A stretch of DNA of 64,000 nt from Blastococcus sp. Marseille-P5729 (GTDB taxonomy: Bacteria; Actinomycetota; Actinomycetes; Mycobacteriales; Antricoccaceae). Of this stretch, positions 52,306 through 60,691 are shown piece after piece. The translations under genes were made by a program, and so were the position numbers. The DNA lies in the NCBI RefSeq assembly GCF_900292035.1, contig NZ_OMPO01000003.1, forward strand, positions 62,001-126,000, written 5' to 3'. How positions within the stretch are numbered: the stretch's first letter is position 1; every line of letters begins with the position of its first letter. Under the pieces are notes generated by a model. It did no database searches. It worked only from the letters and a program-made list of their open reading frames with translations, and was not told the origin of the DNA.

Positions 52306-52963
52306 AAAGAACCCCGCCGCCCAGGTCGTTGTCATCGGGCTGGGCCGATTCGGCAGCTCGCTGGCGCTGGAGCTCGAACGCAACGGGACCGAGGTGCTCG
52401 GCATCGATGCGATGATGAAGAACGTGCAGCCGCTGGTCGGCGAGCTCACGCACGTCGTTCAGGCCGACGCCACCGACGAAGAGGCGATGCGCCAGCTCGG
52501 CGTCCATGAGTTCGAGCGCGCCGTCATCGCGATCGGTACCCATCTCGAGTCGAGCATCCTGGCGACGTCCATGGTGCGCGGCTTCGGTGTCCAGGAGATC
52601 TGGGCGAAAGCGATGACCGAGGCACACGCCCGTATCCTGCGGCAGCTGGACGTGAAGAATATCGTCCGCCCCGAGGCCGATATGGGCAAGCGCGTCGCGC
52701 ACCTCATCGGCGGACGGCAGCTCGACTACATCGAGTTCGATGACGGCTATGCGCTGATCAAGATGCGTCCGCCGACCGTGGCGCTCGGCGTACCGCTCGG
52801 TGAATCCGACATCCGACAGAGGTTTGGGGTCACCGTCGTCGGCGTCAAGCGCATCGGCCAGCCCTTTACCTACGCTACCAACGAGACGGTGCTCGAGCTC
52901 GAGGACATCATCATCATCTCGGGCGATCGGCGAAAGGTCGAGGCCTTCAGCAACCTCGATTAG
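52298..52963 (+). CDS. ktrA: Potassium channel regulatory subunit KtrA (RCK domain)
   Basis: Cytoplasmic RCK gate that binds nucleotides and controls KtrB. The 221-residue protein has an N-terminal Rossmann domain (VVVIGLGRFGSSLALELE; GxGxxG) and a C-terminal RCK_C domain (GVPLGESDIRQRFGVTVVGVKR). The frame opens at a TTG (MARKN) that lies inside the ktrB 3' end, with GAGGAGAGG upstream, so the two are translationally coupled. Confidence 0.93.
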   Translation: MARKNPAAQVVVIGLGRFGSSLALELERNGTEVLGIDAMMKNVQPLVGELTHVVQADATDEEAMRQLGVHEFERAVIAIGTHLESSILATSMVRGFGVQEIWAKAMTEAHARILRQLDVKNIVRPEADMGKRVAHLIGGRQLDYIEFDDGYALIKMRPPTVALGVPLGESDIRQRFGVTVVGVKRIGQPFTYATNETVLELEDIIIISGDRRKVEAFSNLD

Positions 52964-53065
52964 GTTCCTTGTTATCAAGGCGGTTCTGCGTGTACGCCAG
53001 GCGATTCACCCGCTCGTCGAGCGTGCACTTACCCTTCGATGATCGCAGAACGGACCAACCGGGAA

Positions 53066-53106
53066 GGCGACATTCTTCCGCGAACGAGAGTCGCGACACG
53101 ATCTAG
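53066..53106. repeat. 41-bp repeat copy B at the lipase maturation factor gene 3' end
   Basis: Matches the segment at 13836-13876 at 33 of 41 positions and likewise ends on the TAG stop of a leftward gene. On the minus strand CGCGA and TCGCG form a short stem, so it may act as a terminator. Confidence 0.5.
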
Positions 53107-54560
53107 ATGCGAGCGTGCTCGTCCGCACCGCGCAGCCGACGAGGTGGCATGATCTCGCGGGCGTTCGAGCGGACCCACCACTCGCCGGTCGCGCGGCGTT
53201 CAGCACGCGTCGAGTAGCGGTAGTCGTACAGCATCACGCGCAGGTAGCGCGGCGCAGCGTCCGGGAAGGGATTCACCCGGCACATTCGCGTCACGGCCGG
53301 CTCGTCCTCGAGCAGACGGTGCAGCAGCCGGTCCAGCCACGGACCGCGGAAATGCGGCGACAGCGCCGCGAACCAGAGCTGCCAACCGAGCCGCAGGTGG
53401 TACGGCGCGACCTGTGGCGGCCGCTTCTGCACATCGCCGGGCTTGCCGTAGAACTCGTACTCGAGCCAAGGCTCGCCCCGGTCGGCGCATCCCTCGATCA
53501 CGAGCTCGCGACGCTGCTTGCCGATCGTCCCGAACGCGCCGTACGACGACCCGATCAGCAGCGGGTTGTAGCGCGCGTTCATCTTCTGGTTGGGCGAGAA
53601 GAGGTTGCCGAGCGGCTTCCATGCCAGCAGCAGCATCGCCACAGCAAAGGCGATCTGCACCCACACGACCCACGTGGACGGCGCGGTGAGGTCCGGGCGG
53701 AGACCGTCGAGCCCGACCGCGGTGTCCGCCACCAGCGAGAGGCACAGCGCGATCGTCAGCAGGTTGACCCAGGCGAAGTTCCCCGAGAGCACCAACCACG
53801 CTTGGGTGGCTGCCATCAGCAGGGCGGCGTACGACCGGATCGGTTGCGGAGCGAGCAGCAGGAAGGGCACGAACAGCTGGACGACGTGGTTGGCGCCGGT
53901 CTCGACCCGGTGCAGCACCTTCGGCAGATGGTGGAAGTGCCACGAGAGCGGGCCGGGCATCGGCTGTGTCTCGTGGTGGTAGTCCAGCGCGGTCAGGTCG
54001 CGCCACTCCTTGCCGCCGCGCATCTTGATCAGCCCGGCGCCCAGCTCGACGCGGATCAGCAGCCAGATCAGCGCGGCCACCACCAGCCACGTCGGCGTCT
54101 GGTCCCGAGGTCCGATGAAGATGCAGATGAACAGTACCTCGCACAGCAGCATCTCCCAGAGGAATCCGTACCAGCGCTGCCCGACGTTGACGATCGAGAG
54201 GTAGATGACCCACATCGCCGTCCACACGAGCATGTGGGCCCAGGCGGGCAGGGACGCGGTGATACCAACGGCAGTGACGGCGGAGAGGGCGACGCCCACC
54301 CAGCAGATCGCGAGGAACTGGCGATCGCTGTAGTAGCGGAACAGGAAGACGCCCGGTCGGTCCCAGAAGCGGGTCCGCTGCAGAAATGCAGTGATGGGCA
54401 TCAGGCCGCGCTTTCCTAGCAGGCCCGGGAACTGGAAGATGGTGCTAATCAGGGTCACGAGCAGCAGCAGCGCGACACCATGCTCGAGGACGGCGCGACC
54501 CAGCCACGCCTCTGGGACAAGAATCCAGTCCCATCCCGCGGCCAGGCCGCCGTTGCTCAT
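53103..54560 (-). CDS. Lipase maturation factor family membrane protein
   Basis: A 485-residue membrane protein with about eight to nine hydrophobic helices at the N-terminal side and a soluble C-terminal domain. The segments RVELGAGLIKMRGGKEWRDLTALDYHHETQPMPGP (core LTALDYHHETQPMPGP), NHVVQLFVPFLLL, and YEFYGKPGDVQKRPPQVAPYHLRLGWQLWFAAL (core PYHLRLGWQLWFAAL) match the lipase maturation factor/HTTM-like family. The bacterial role is unknown. ATG at 54560 is preceded by an in-frame GTG. Confidence 0.9.
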   Translation of the reverse strand: MSNGGLAAGWDWILVPEAWLGRAVLEHGVALLLLVTLISTIFQFPGLLGKRGLMPITAFLQRTRFWDRPGVFLFRYYSDRQFLAICWVGVALSAVTAVGITASLPAWAHMLVWTAMWVIYLSIVNVGQRWYGFLWEMLLCEVLFICIFIGPRDQTPTWLVVAALIWLLIRVELGAGLIKMRGGKEWRDLTALDYHHETQPMPGPLSWHFHHLPKVLHRVETGANHVVQLFVPFLLLAPQPIRSYAALLMAATQAWLVLSGNFAWVNLLTIALCLSLVADTAVGLDGLRPDLTAPSTWVVWVQIAFAVAMLLLAWKPLGNLFSPNQKMNARYNPLLIGSSYGAFGTIGKQRRELVIEGCADRGEPWLEYEFYGKPGDVQKRPPQVAPYHLRLGWQLWFAALSPHFRGPWLDRLLHRLLEDEPAVTRMCRVNPFPDAAPRYLRVMLYDYRYSTRAERRATGEWWVRSNAREIMPPRRLRGADEHARI

Positions 54561-54631
54561 CACGGTGGTGACCCCCTACGCTGCGTCAGCGGCACCGGAG
54601 ACGTCGACGCCCATTGTCGGGCGAACGGCGA

Positions 54632-55051
54632 TCAGTCCTCGTCGACGATGTGCATCGCGGCCTCTTCAGCGCTGGCCGCTCCGCCGTCGATCCCCATGTC
54701 AGAGGCGATCGCGGCGCTCTCGTCGTCGTGTCCACTGCCCTCGTCGGGAGCTATCAGTCGGCCCGACCGCCGATCTCCTACCTGACCGTCGTCCAGATCG
54801 TCGTCGTTCCAGACGTCCTTGCTCGGATCGAAGTCCGGCTCCTCCTGCTTCAGGCGCTGGTCGAGCGATTCGCCGCGGGCCTCCTCGTTGGCGGTGTTTC
54901 CGTAGCCCTGCGCGGGAGACCAACGGTCCGGAGGCACGTAGCCCTCATCGAGCGCGTCGTCGACCCCTCGGTCGATCAGGGTGTCCTCAGGCTGTAGCTG
55001 ATCGTCGTCATCGACGCTGTAGTCGCCATACTGCTCACTGTCGCTGCTCAT
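54632..55051 (-). CDS. DUF5709 family acidic protein
   Basis: A 139-residue, strongly acidic protein with no membrane segment. It has YSVDDDDQLQPEDTLIDRG, DEGYVPPDRW, RGESLDQRLKQEEPD and GRLIAPDEG, which I recognise as DUF5709, an actinobacterial family without known function. It is a single gene. Confidence 0.85.
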   Translation of the reverse strand: MSSDSEQYGDYSVDDDDQLQPEDTLIDRGVDDALDEGYVPPDRWSPAQGYGNTANEEARGESLDQRLKQEEPDFDPSKDVWNDDDLDDGQVGDRRSGRLIAPDEGSGHDDESAAIASDMGIDGGAASAEEAAMHIVDED

Positions 55052-55333
55052 GACTTCAATCCTAGTCGGGCCACCAAGACCCAGAGCCCATTGTCAGTAT
55101 CCTCGGGGCTGGCCCACGCACAGCCGTTGCCGAGCCCTACGATCTGCCTACGACATCGTCCGCGGCGGGATCCGCGCCGTAATCCGCGAGGGCTGCTGAT
55201 GGTCTTCGAGCATGAGCCGCGCGACCTGTCTGGTGCGCAGGCACCCGACTGGCGTTCGCCCACCCCTAGGAATCCTTAGTGCTGCGTACTACTGTCGGGT
55301 GCAGTCAGCCCGCGATCCGCTGAGGAGCCTCCC

Positions 55334-56095
55334 ATGAGCAACCCCTTCGACCTGACCGGCAAGAAGGCCGTCGTGACCGGCGGCGGCACCGGCATCGGCC
55401 TGGCGATGGCGCAGTACCTGGCGCAGGCCGGCGCGAAGGTCTCGATCTGGGGACGCCGCAAGGAGAAGCTCGACGAGGCCGCCGCGGCGAACCCCGAGTG
55501 CAGCTTCATCACGCAGCAGGTTGACGTCTCCGACCGTCAGGCGGTCAGCGACGCCTTCGCCGCAGCCGTCGCACAGCTTGGCGGTCTCGACACCGTCGTC
55601 GTGAACGCGGGCGTCGGTGCCGGCCGCACCAAGATCGAGGACGTCGACGAGGAGAAGTTCCACCAGGTCCTCGACATCAACCTCGACGGCGCGATGTGGA
55701 CCATCCAGCAGGCCTCCAACCAGATGCGAGAGCTCGGCAACGGCGGCTCAATCATCACCATCGCCAGCCTCGCTGCACTCGATGCGACGCCGACCAACTA
55801 TGCCTACGGCGCCTCGAAAGCCGGCCTGGTCTCGCTCACGAAGGCGGCCGCCGTCGAGCTCGCCCGCTACGGCATCCGCGTCAACTCGGTGCTGCCTGGC
55901 TGGATCCGCACCGACATGACGGAGGGTCTGCAAGCCTCGGGTCCGTTCGAGAAGGCCGTCATGCCCCGCGTCCCGGCTCGCCGCTGGGGCAACCCGGAAG
56001 ACTTCGGCGGCATCGCCGTCTACCTCGCCAGCGACGCCTCTGCCTACCAGACCGGCACCCAGACCGTCATCGACGGCGGTTACAGCATCTTCTAG
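55334..56095 (+). CDS. Short-chain dehydrogenase/reductase
   Basis: Classical SDR of 253 residues. It has the cofactor motif TGGGTGIG, NAG in VVNAGVG, the catalytic Ser in IASLAALD, Tyr/Lys in YGASKAG, and the C-terminal YQTGTQTVIDGGYSIF. GGAG lies before the ATG. Substrate is not predictable. No partner gene is near; the next unit is a separate PfpI/MarR operon. Confidence 0.93.
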   Translation: MSNPFDLTGKKAVVTGGGTGIGLAMAQYLAQAGAKVSIWGRRKEKLDEAAAANPECSFITQQVDVSDRQAVSDAFAAAVAQLGGLDTVVVNAGVGAGRTKIEDVDEEKFHQVLDINLDGAMWTIQQASNQMRELGNGGSIITIASLAALDATPTNYAYGASKAGLVSLTKAAAVELARYGIRVNSVLPGWIRTDMTEGLQASGPFEKAVMPRVPARRWGNPEDFGGIAVYLASDASAYQTGTQTVIDGGYSIF

Positions 56096-56181
56096 CGGTC
56101 GGGATCGAGCCAGGACTCGTTTCATCGGTAGCGAGCCAGGACTCACCGACGCGACGGCATGCCCCTTCACGCCAGTTTATT

Positions 56182-56233
56182 GACAGCACCCTGTCGAAGA
56201 TGCCATCCTCGACCTGTTCGACAGTACACTGTC
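56182..56233. promoter_or_regulatory. Two GACAG-N4-CTGTC operators before the PfpI/MarR operon
   Basis: GACAG-CACC-CTGTC at 56182-56195 and GACAG-TACA-CTGTC at 56220-56233, 38 bp apart centre to centre, lie directly upstream of the AGGAGGGG ribosome site. The MarR gene in the same operon is the obvious candidate to bind them. Confidence 0.7.
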
Positions 56234-56245
56234 ATAGGAGGGGTC

Positions 56246-56872
56246 ATGCAGGACATCGCGCTGTACGCCACGGAAACGATGGCGGACTGGGAGTACGCCC
56301 ATATCACTGCCGAGCTCACTCGCGCTGAGTCGGTGAAGCCGGGACGGTTCCGGCTACGCGTCGTCGGCGACGGGACCGGCGAGGTCCGCTCGCTCGGCGG
56401 GCTCCCGATCCGACCCGACGTCGATCTGGCCGACCTTGATCCGGCGACTACCGCCTGCTTGGTCATCCCGGGGGCCGACACCTACTTCGATGGCCATGAG
56501 CGGTTGCTCGACACGGTCCGCCGGATGGTCGACGCCGGGACGCCGGTGGCCGCAATCTGCGGCGGAACCTTCGCGCTCGCCCGCGCTGGACTGCTCGATG
56601 ATCGCCGGCACACCAGCAATGCGCGGGTCTTCCTCGAGCAAAGTGGGTACGGCGGCGGTGACCGCTACGAGGACACCGCGGCGGTGGTGACCGACCAGGG
56701 GATCACGACTGGATCCGGCGTCCGCGCGGTGGCCTTCTCGGCGGAGGTCTTCAAGGTCAGCGGCCTGTTGCCCCCGGCGTACGCCGACGCGTGGGAGGCG
56801 CTCTACACGACCGGAACACTGGAGGCCTACGAGCAGATGATGGCGGCGCACGATGCCTTCGCGAACTCCTGA
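56246..56872 (+). CDS. DJ-1/PfpI family protein
   Basis: A 208-residue glutamine-amidotransferase-like protein of the DJ-1/PfpI superfamily. The nucleophile elbow Cys is in VAAICGGTFALARAGLL, and GITTGSGVRAVAF follows as in the family. The ATG at 56246 follows AGGAGGGG. It shares an operon with, and overlaps by 20 bp, a MarR-type gene, with two matching palindromic operators upstream. Possible roles are isonitrile hydration or repair of glycated or oxidised compounds. Confidence 0.87.
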   Translation: MQDIALYATETMADWEYAHITAELTRAESVKPGRFRLRVVGDGTGEVRSLGGLPIRPDVDLADLDPATTACLVIPGADTYFDGHERLLDTVRRMVDAGTPVAAICGGTFALARAGLLDDRRHTSNARVFLEQSGYGGGDRYEDTAAVVTDQGITTGSGVRAVAFSAEVFKVSGLLPPAYADAWEALYTTGTLEAYEQMMAAHDAFANS

Positions 56873-57308
56873 GGGGGACGCGCTGACGAGGCTGGTGCTG
56901 CCGGCCTTCGAGCTCAACGGTGAGTTCCTCGCGGCCGCCGAGGTGATCACGCGTCCGCACGACCTGACGCCGGCGAGGTGGCAGGTGCTCGGCGCCGTGA
57001 TCGACGAGCCGCTGCCCGTCGCCGAGATCGCGAGACGGGTCGGTCTGGGCCTGGCGCGGCAGAGTGTCCAGCGGGTCGCTGACGACCTCGTGACCCACGA
57101 GTGGGCGACCTGGGCGGAGAACCCGCATCATCGGCGCGCGAAGCTGCTTGCCGCGACCGACCGCGGGATCGCCGCGGTGCGGGCGATGGCGGCCGAGCAG
57201 CACCGATGGGCGGACGCCGTCGGGACCGAGATCGGCCTCGCGGACCTGGCGTGCCTCGCTGATCTGATCCGCCGGGTGATCGAGGCGTCGCGATCGGCTA
57301 GAGGCTAA
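56853..57308 (+). CDS. MarR-family transcriptional regulator
   Basis: A 151-residue winged-helix regulator. The recognition region is [22 protein letters not shown] and the wing [18 protein letters not shown], both standard for MarR. It begins inside the PfpI gene, so the two are made together. It is probably an autorepressor acting through the paired GACAG-N4-CTGTC sites at 56182-56233. Confidence 0.9.
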   Translation: MPSRTPEGDALTRLVLPAFELNGEFLAAAEVITRPHDLTPARWQVLGAVIDEPLPVAEIARRVGLGLARQSVQRVADDLVTHEWATWAENPHHRRAKLLAATDRGIAAVRAMAAEQHRWADAVGTEIGLADLACLADLIRRVIEASRSARG

Positions 57309-57340
57309 CCGTGGCGTGCCCGTCTGGGAGAATGGCCCCC

Positions 57341-58003
57341 ATGTCTGACCTCAGCCGTTCCGAGCTCGCCCGCCTCGTCGATCACACGCTGCTGAAGACC
57401 GATGCCACCCCGTCGGACGTCGCCGCCCTGGTCGAGCAAGCCCGCGAGCTCGGCGTCTACTCGGTGTGCGTCTCGCCGTCCATGCTGCCGATCCAGACCC
57501 CGCTGGGCGAGGTCCTGGTGGCCACGGTCTGCGGGTTCCCCTCCGGCAAGCACCACAGCGCCATCAAGGCCGAAGAGGCGGCCAAGGCCGTGCGCGACGG
57601 GGCAGCCGAGGTCGACATGGTCATCGACATCGGCATGCTGAAGGCCGGCGACACAAAGGCTGTCGAGGCCGACATCCGCGCGGTTCGAGAGGCGATCCCC
57701 GGCGCGGTGCTGAAGGTGATCATCGAGTCCGCGGCGCTCACCGACGGCGAGATCGTGGCCGCGTGCCAGGCCGCCGAAGCCGCCGGAGCCGACTTCGTGA
57801 AGACCTCTACGGGCTTCCATCCCGACGGCGGCGCGAGCGTGCACGCGGTCGAGATCATGAAGCAGACGGTCGGCGATCGCCTGGGAATCAAGGCATCCGG
57901 CGGCATCCGTGACTACGACACCGCGGTCGCCATGGTGGACGCCGGGGCGACCCGGCTCGGGCTTTCCGGCACCGCCGCTGTGCTGGACGGCGCTCCCGCG
58001 TAG
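57341..58003 (+). CDS. deoC: Deoxyribose-phosphate aldolase
   Basis: Class I aldolase that splits 2-deoxyribose 5-phosphate into acetaldehyde and glyceraldehyde 3-phosphate in nucleoside breakdown. The 220-residue TIM barrel shows [27 protein letters not shown], the Schiff-base Lys in [14 protein letters not shown] and the second Lys in [11 protein letters not shown] use the ATG at 57341 (MSDLSRSE); an earlier in-frame start would add residues not seen in the family. Confidence 0.95.
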   Translation: MSDLSRSELARLVDHTLLKTDATPSDVAALVEQARELGVYSVCVSPSMLPIQTPLGEVLVATVCGFPSGKHHSAIKAEEAAKAVRDGAAEVDMVIDIGMLKAGDTKAVEADIRAVREAIPGAVLKVIIESAALTDGEIVAACQAAEAAGADFVKTSTGFHPDGGASVHAVEIMKQTVGDRLGIKASGGIRDYDTAVAMVDAGATRLGLSGTAAVLDGAPA

Positions 58004-58043
58004 GGCCTGCCTTCAAAGGTGACAGGTCAGTCATAATGAGGGC

Positions 58044-58871
58044 ATGACTGACGAACAGATCCGCACCGAAGACCGAGTTCAGTACACGATCACCGACGAC
58101 GGCGTCGCCGACGTCCGGATGGTGCGTGCCGACAAGATGAACGCCCTCGACGACGCGATGTTCGAGGCGCTGATCACCGTCGGCAAGGAGATCGCAGCCA
58201 ACAACGAGGTGCGCGCCGTCGTCATCAGCGGCGAGGGCCGCGCGTTCTGCTCCGGCCTGGACTTCTCCCGTTTCAAGTCGATGAAGGACGGCGTCCAGCG
58301 GCTCGGCGACGACCGCGATCCGCTCGGCCCGGCCAAGGTCATGGCGCAGCAGACCCCCTACGTCTGGACCTGGCTGCCGGTCCCGGTCATCGCTGCGGTG
58401 CACGGCTTCGCCTTCGGCGGCGGCTGCCAGGTCGCGATGGGCGCCGACATCCGTATCGTGCATCCCGAGACGCAGATGTCGCTGATGGAGATGAAGTGGG
58501 GCCTGGTCCCTGACATGACCGGAACCCAGATGATCGCCGGACTGGTACGCCGCGACCTCGCCAAGGAGCTCGTCTACACCGGCAAGGTCATCAGCGGCAC
58601 CGAGGCCGCCGAGATCGGCCTGGCCACCCGCACCTCCGATAACCCGTACGACGACGCGATGGCGCTCGCCAAGGAGATCGCCTCCAAGTCGCCGCACGCC
58701 GTACGCCGCGCCAAGGAGCTCATGGAGATGTCCGGCCGGGTTCCCCTCGAGGAGGGCTTCGCCGCCGAGCAGACCGCCATCCGCTCGCTGATCGGCTCGC
58801 CCAACCAGAGCGAGGCGGTCGCCGCCAACCTCGAGAAGCGCGCCCCGAAGTTCCAGAGCTACGACGGCTAG
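58044..58871 (+). CDS. Enoyl-CoA hydratase/isomerase (crotonase)
   Basis: Crotonase-fold protein of 275 residues. Oxyanion-hole segments are AFCSGLDFSRFK and VHGFAFGGGCQVAMGADIR, and the later EMKWGLVPDMTG carries an acidic residue at a catalytic position. The first Glu of true hydratases is not obvious, so an isomerase or another crotonase reaction is possible. It stands apart from deoC by 40 bp and from the acyl-CoA ligase, which is convergent with it. Confidence 0.9.
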   Translation: MTDEQIRTEDRVQYTITDDGVADVRMVRADKMNALDDAMFEALITVGKEIAANNEVRAVVISGEGRAFCSGLDFSRFKSMKDGVQRLGDDRDPLGPAKVMAQQTPYVWTWLPVPVIAAVHGFAFGGGCQVAMGADIRIVHPETQMSLMEMKWGLVPDMTGTQMIAGLVRRDLAKELVYTGKVISGTEAAEIGLATRTSDNPYDDAMALAKEIASKSPHAVRRAKELMEMSGRVPLEEGFAAEQTAIRSLIGSPNQSEAVAANLEKRAPKFQSYDG

Positions 58872-58902
58872 ACTCTGCCACCAAGGGAATTTCGTACCAG
58901 GG

Positions 58903-60510
58903 CTAGCCGAGACGGTCGGCCGCCCACTCCTGCAGCACGCGGGCGCGGATCTTCACACCGTTGGTGCCGGCCGTCACCGGCATCTCGTCGATGACGTAGA
59001 CCGCGGTCGGCACCTTGTACTTCGCCAGCGCATCGGCGCAATAGGAGATGAGGGCATCGCCGTCGACCTGCTGCCCGTCGCGCAACGTCACGAATCCCAC
59101 CGCCTCATCGCCGGCGTCTCGGCGTACGCCGACGACCTTCGCGATCTCGACCGCGGGATGCGTGGCGATGTGGGTGGCGATCTCGTCGGGCTCTACCAGA
59201 AATCCCTTGAGCCGCAGGGCTTCTGAGGCTCTGCACACATAGCGGAAGCTGCGTTCGTCGAGGGCGCGGCCCAAGTCACCGCTGCGGAACCATCCGTCGG
59301 AAGTGTAGTTCTCAGCCATCTTCTCGGGCTGACCGAGGTAGGCGTCCACCGCCTGCGGGCCGCGGAACTGGATCTCACCCTCCGAGCCGTCGGTGATGAC
59401 CCGCTCGCCATCGGCGATCCGGTACTCCAGCCCAGACGGCGTGAGGGTGCCGCCAGGCAGCCACCGATCCGGCGCAGGAACCTTGTGACCGGACGTCGTG
59501 AGCAGCGCGAAGGTCTCCGAGGAGCCGTACAGTCCGGTGACATGGGTGCCCGCATGCTCCTCGAGCCATTCGGCGAGCCGCCGCGCGCCGCCTTGGAAGT
59601 CCGCGATACCTACCCACTGCAACGCAGACATATCAGCGTTCTGCGCCTGCGCGAGCTCGATGACCTGCCCGAGCATGTCGTCACCGAACGCGACGTGGGT
59701 GATGCCCTCCTCGCTGACCAGCCGCATCGCCTCCTGCGCCTTGAACGACGGTTGCAGCACGATCGAGCCGCCGGCGAGCAGCATCCCGAAGGCCGCGACG
59801 AAGCCGAAGGTGCCCGAGAACGGCAGCGCGGCAAGTAGTCTCGACGACGGTCCGGCGCCGATCGCCCAGCCTGTCGCCAGCAGCTGCTCGAGCGTGCCCG
59901 CCTGGCGGTGCGCCGCCAGCTTCGGAAGCCCGGTGGAGCCGGACGTCGTGAACGCGACGTACAGTTCGTCGTCCGGCTCGGGCAGCTCGTCGAGGCCCAA
60001 GGGCGACGCCGGACCCCACACCCAGCTCCCGCCGCCGATGTAGTAACCGGCGACGTCCTCCGGGGGATCCTCGCCCGGTGCGGACGCCGGAACCACCTGG
60101 GGTGGCTGCCACCCCTCGCTCTCCCGGGCGTGCGATGCCGCCTCGCGGAGCCGACCGAGAAGGTCCAGCCCCACGAAGTCATGGGCGATCGACACGACCC
60201 TGGGCCGGGCGAGGGTCAGCACGTGCGTGACCTCATGGACGTTGTAGCGGGTGTTAATGCCGATCACGTGCCCGCCCAGCGAACCGACCGCGAGCTGCCA
60301 GATCAGTGCGCTGGGCCAGTTGGGCAACCAGACTGCCGCGCAGTCGCCGCGGCCGAAGCCGCGCTCGTGCAGCTCACGCCGCAGTCTGAGAACGCCTTCG
60401 ATCAGCTCACGGCGCGACATGCTCGCCAACCCGTTCCGGACGGGAAAGACGATCGCGGCACCCTCGGGGTCACTGATGGCCACGCCCTGCAGGCGCGAAA
60501 GAACGCTCAT
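58903..60510 (-). CDS. Acyl-CoA synthetase (AMP-forming), class with cyclohexanecarboxylate-type ligases
   Basis: ANL-superfamily CoA ligase of 535 residues. Motifs are TTSGSTGLPK, LYGSSETFALL, the hinge region GWFRSGDLGRALDERSFRYVCR and a C-terminal TAGTNGVKIRAR where the usual catalytic Lys follows NGV. The ATG at 60510 (MSVLSRLQG) is preferred; upstream sequence is Arg/Ser-rich shadow. The substrate acid is unknown; together with the convergent crotonase gene it may serve an aromatic or alicyclic acid pathway. Confidence 0.88.
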   Translation of the reverse strand: MSVLSRLQGVAISDPEGAAIVFPVRNGLASMSRRELIEGVLRLRRELHERGFGRGDCAAVWLPNWPSALIWQLAVGSLGGHVIGINTRYNVHEVTHVLTLARPRVVSIAHDFVGLDLLGRLREAASHARESEGWQPPQVVPASAPGEDPPEDVAGYYIGGGSWVWGPASPLGLDELPEPDDELYVAFTTSGSTGLPKLAAHRQAGTLEQLLATGWAIGAGPSSRLLAALPFSGTFGFVAAFGMLLAGGSIVLQPSFKAQEAMRLVSEEGITHVAFGDDMLGQVIELAQAQNADMSALQWVGIADFQGGARRLAEWLEEHAGTHVTGLYGSSETFALLTTSGHKVPAPDRWLPGGTLTPSGLEYRIADGERVITDGSEGEIQFRGPQAVDAYLGQPEKMAENYTSDGWFRSGDLGRALDERSFRYVCRASEALRLKGFLVEPDEIATHIATHPAVEIAKVVGVRRDAGDEAVGFVTLRDGQQVDGDALISYCADALAKYKVPTAVYVIDEMPVTAGTNGVKIRARVLQEWAADRLG

Positions 60511-60691
60511 ATCTCCACGAGTAGCGGAACTGCCGCCCGAGAGCAACCTTGCCGATCGGCGATGCCGCCCCGCTGCCGTACGGGATGCTGCCCTCCTGCC
60601 GAGCGCATGCTGCCCTCTGGCGAGCAGGTGCCACCTCACGCGGCGGGCACTAGGCTGAAGCAACCTCGACAGGCGGCTCAGGGAGGCAGTG

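Noticed and set aside
55048-55263. A 71-codon minus-strand ORF overlapping the DUF5709 start by ATGA
   Set aside because: Only its last 25 residues look natural, the first half is Arg/Ser-rich, and there is no good ribosome site. I see no gene in 55052-55333.
56106-56144. Direct repeat CGAGCCAGGACTC downstream of the SDR gene
   Set aside because: Two short copies only, no symmetry and no clear link to a promoter or terminator.
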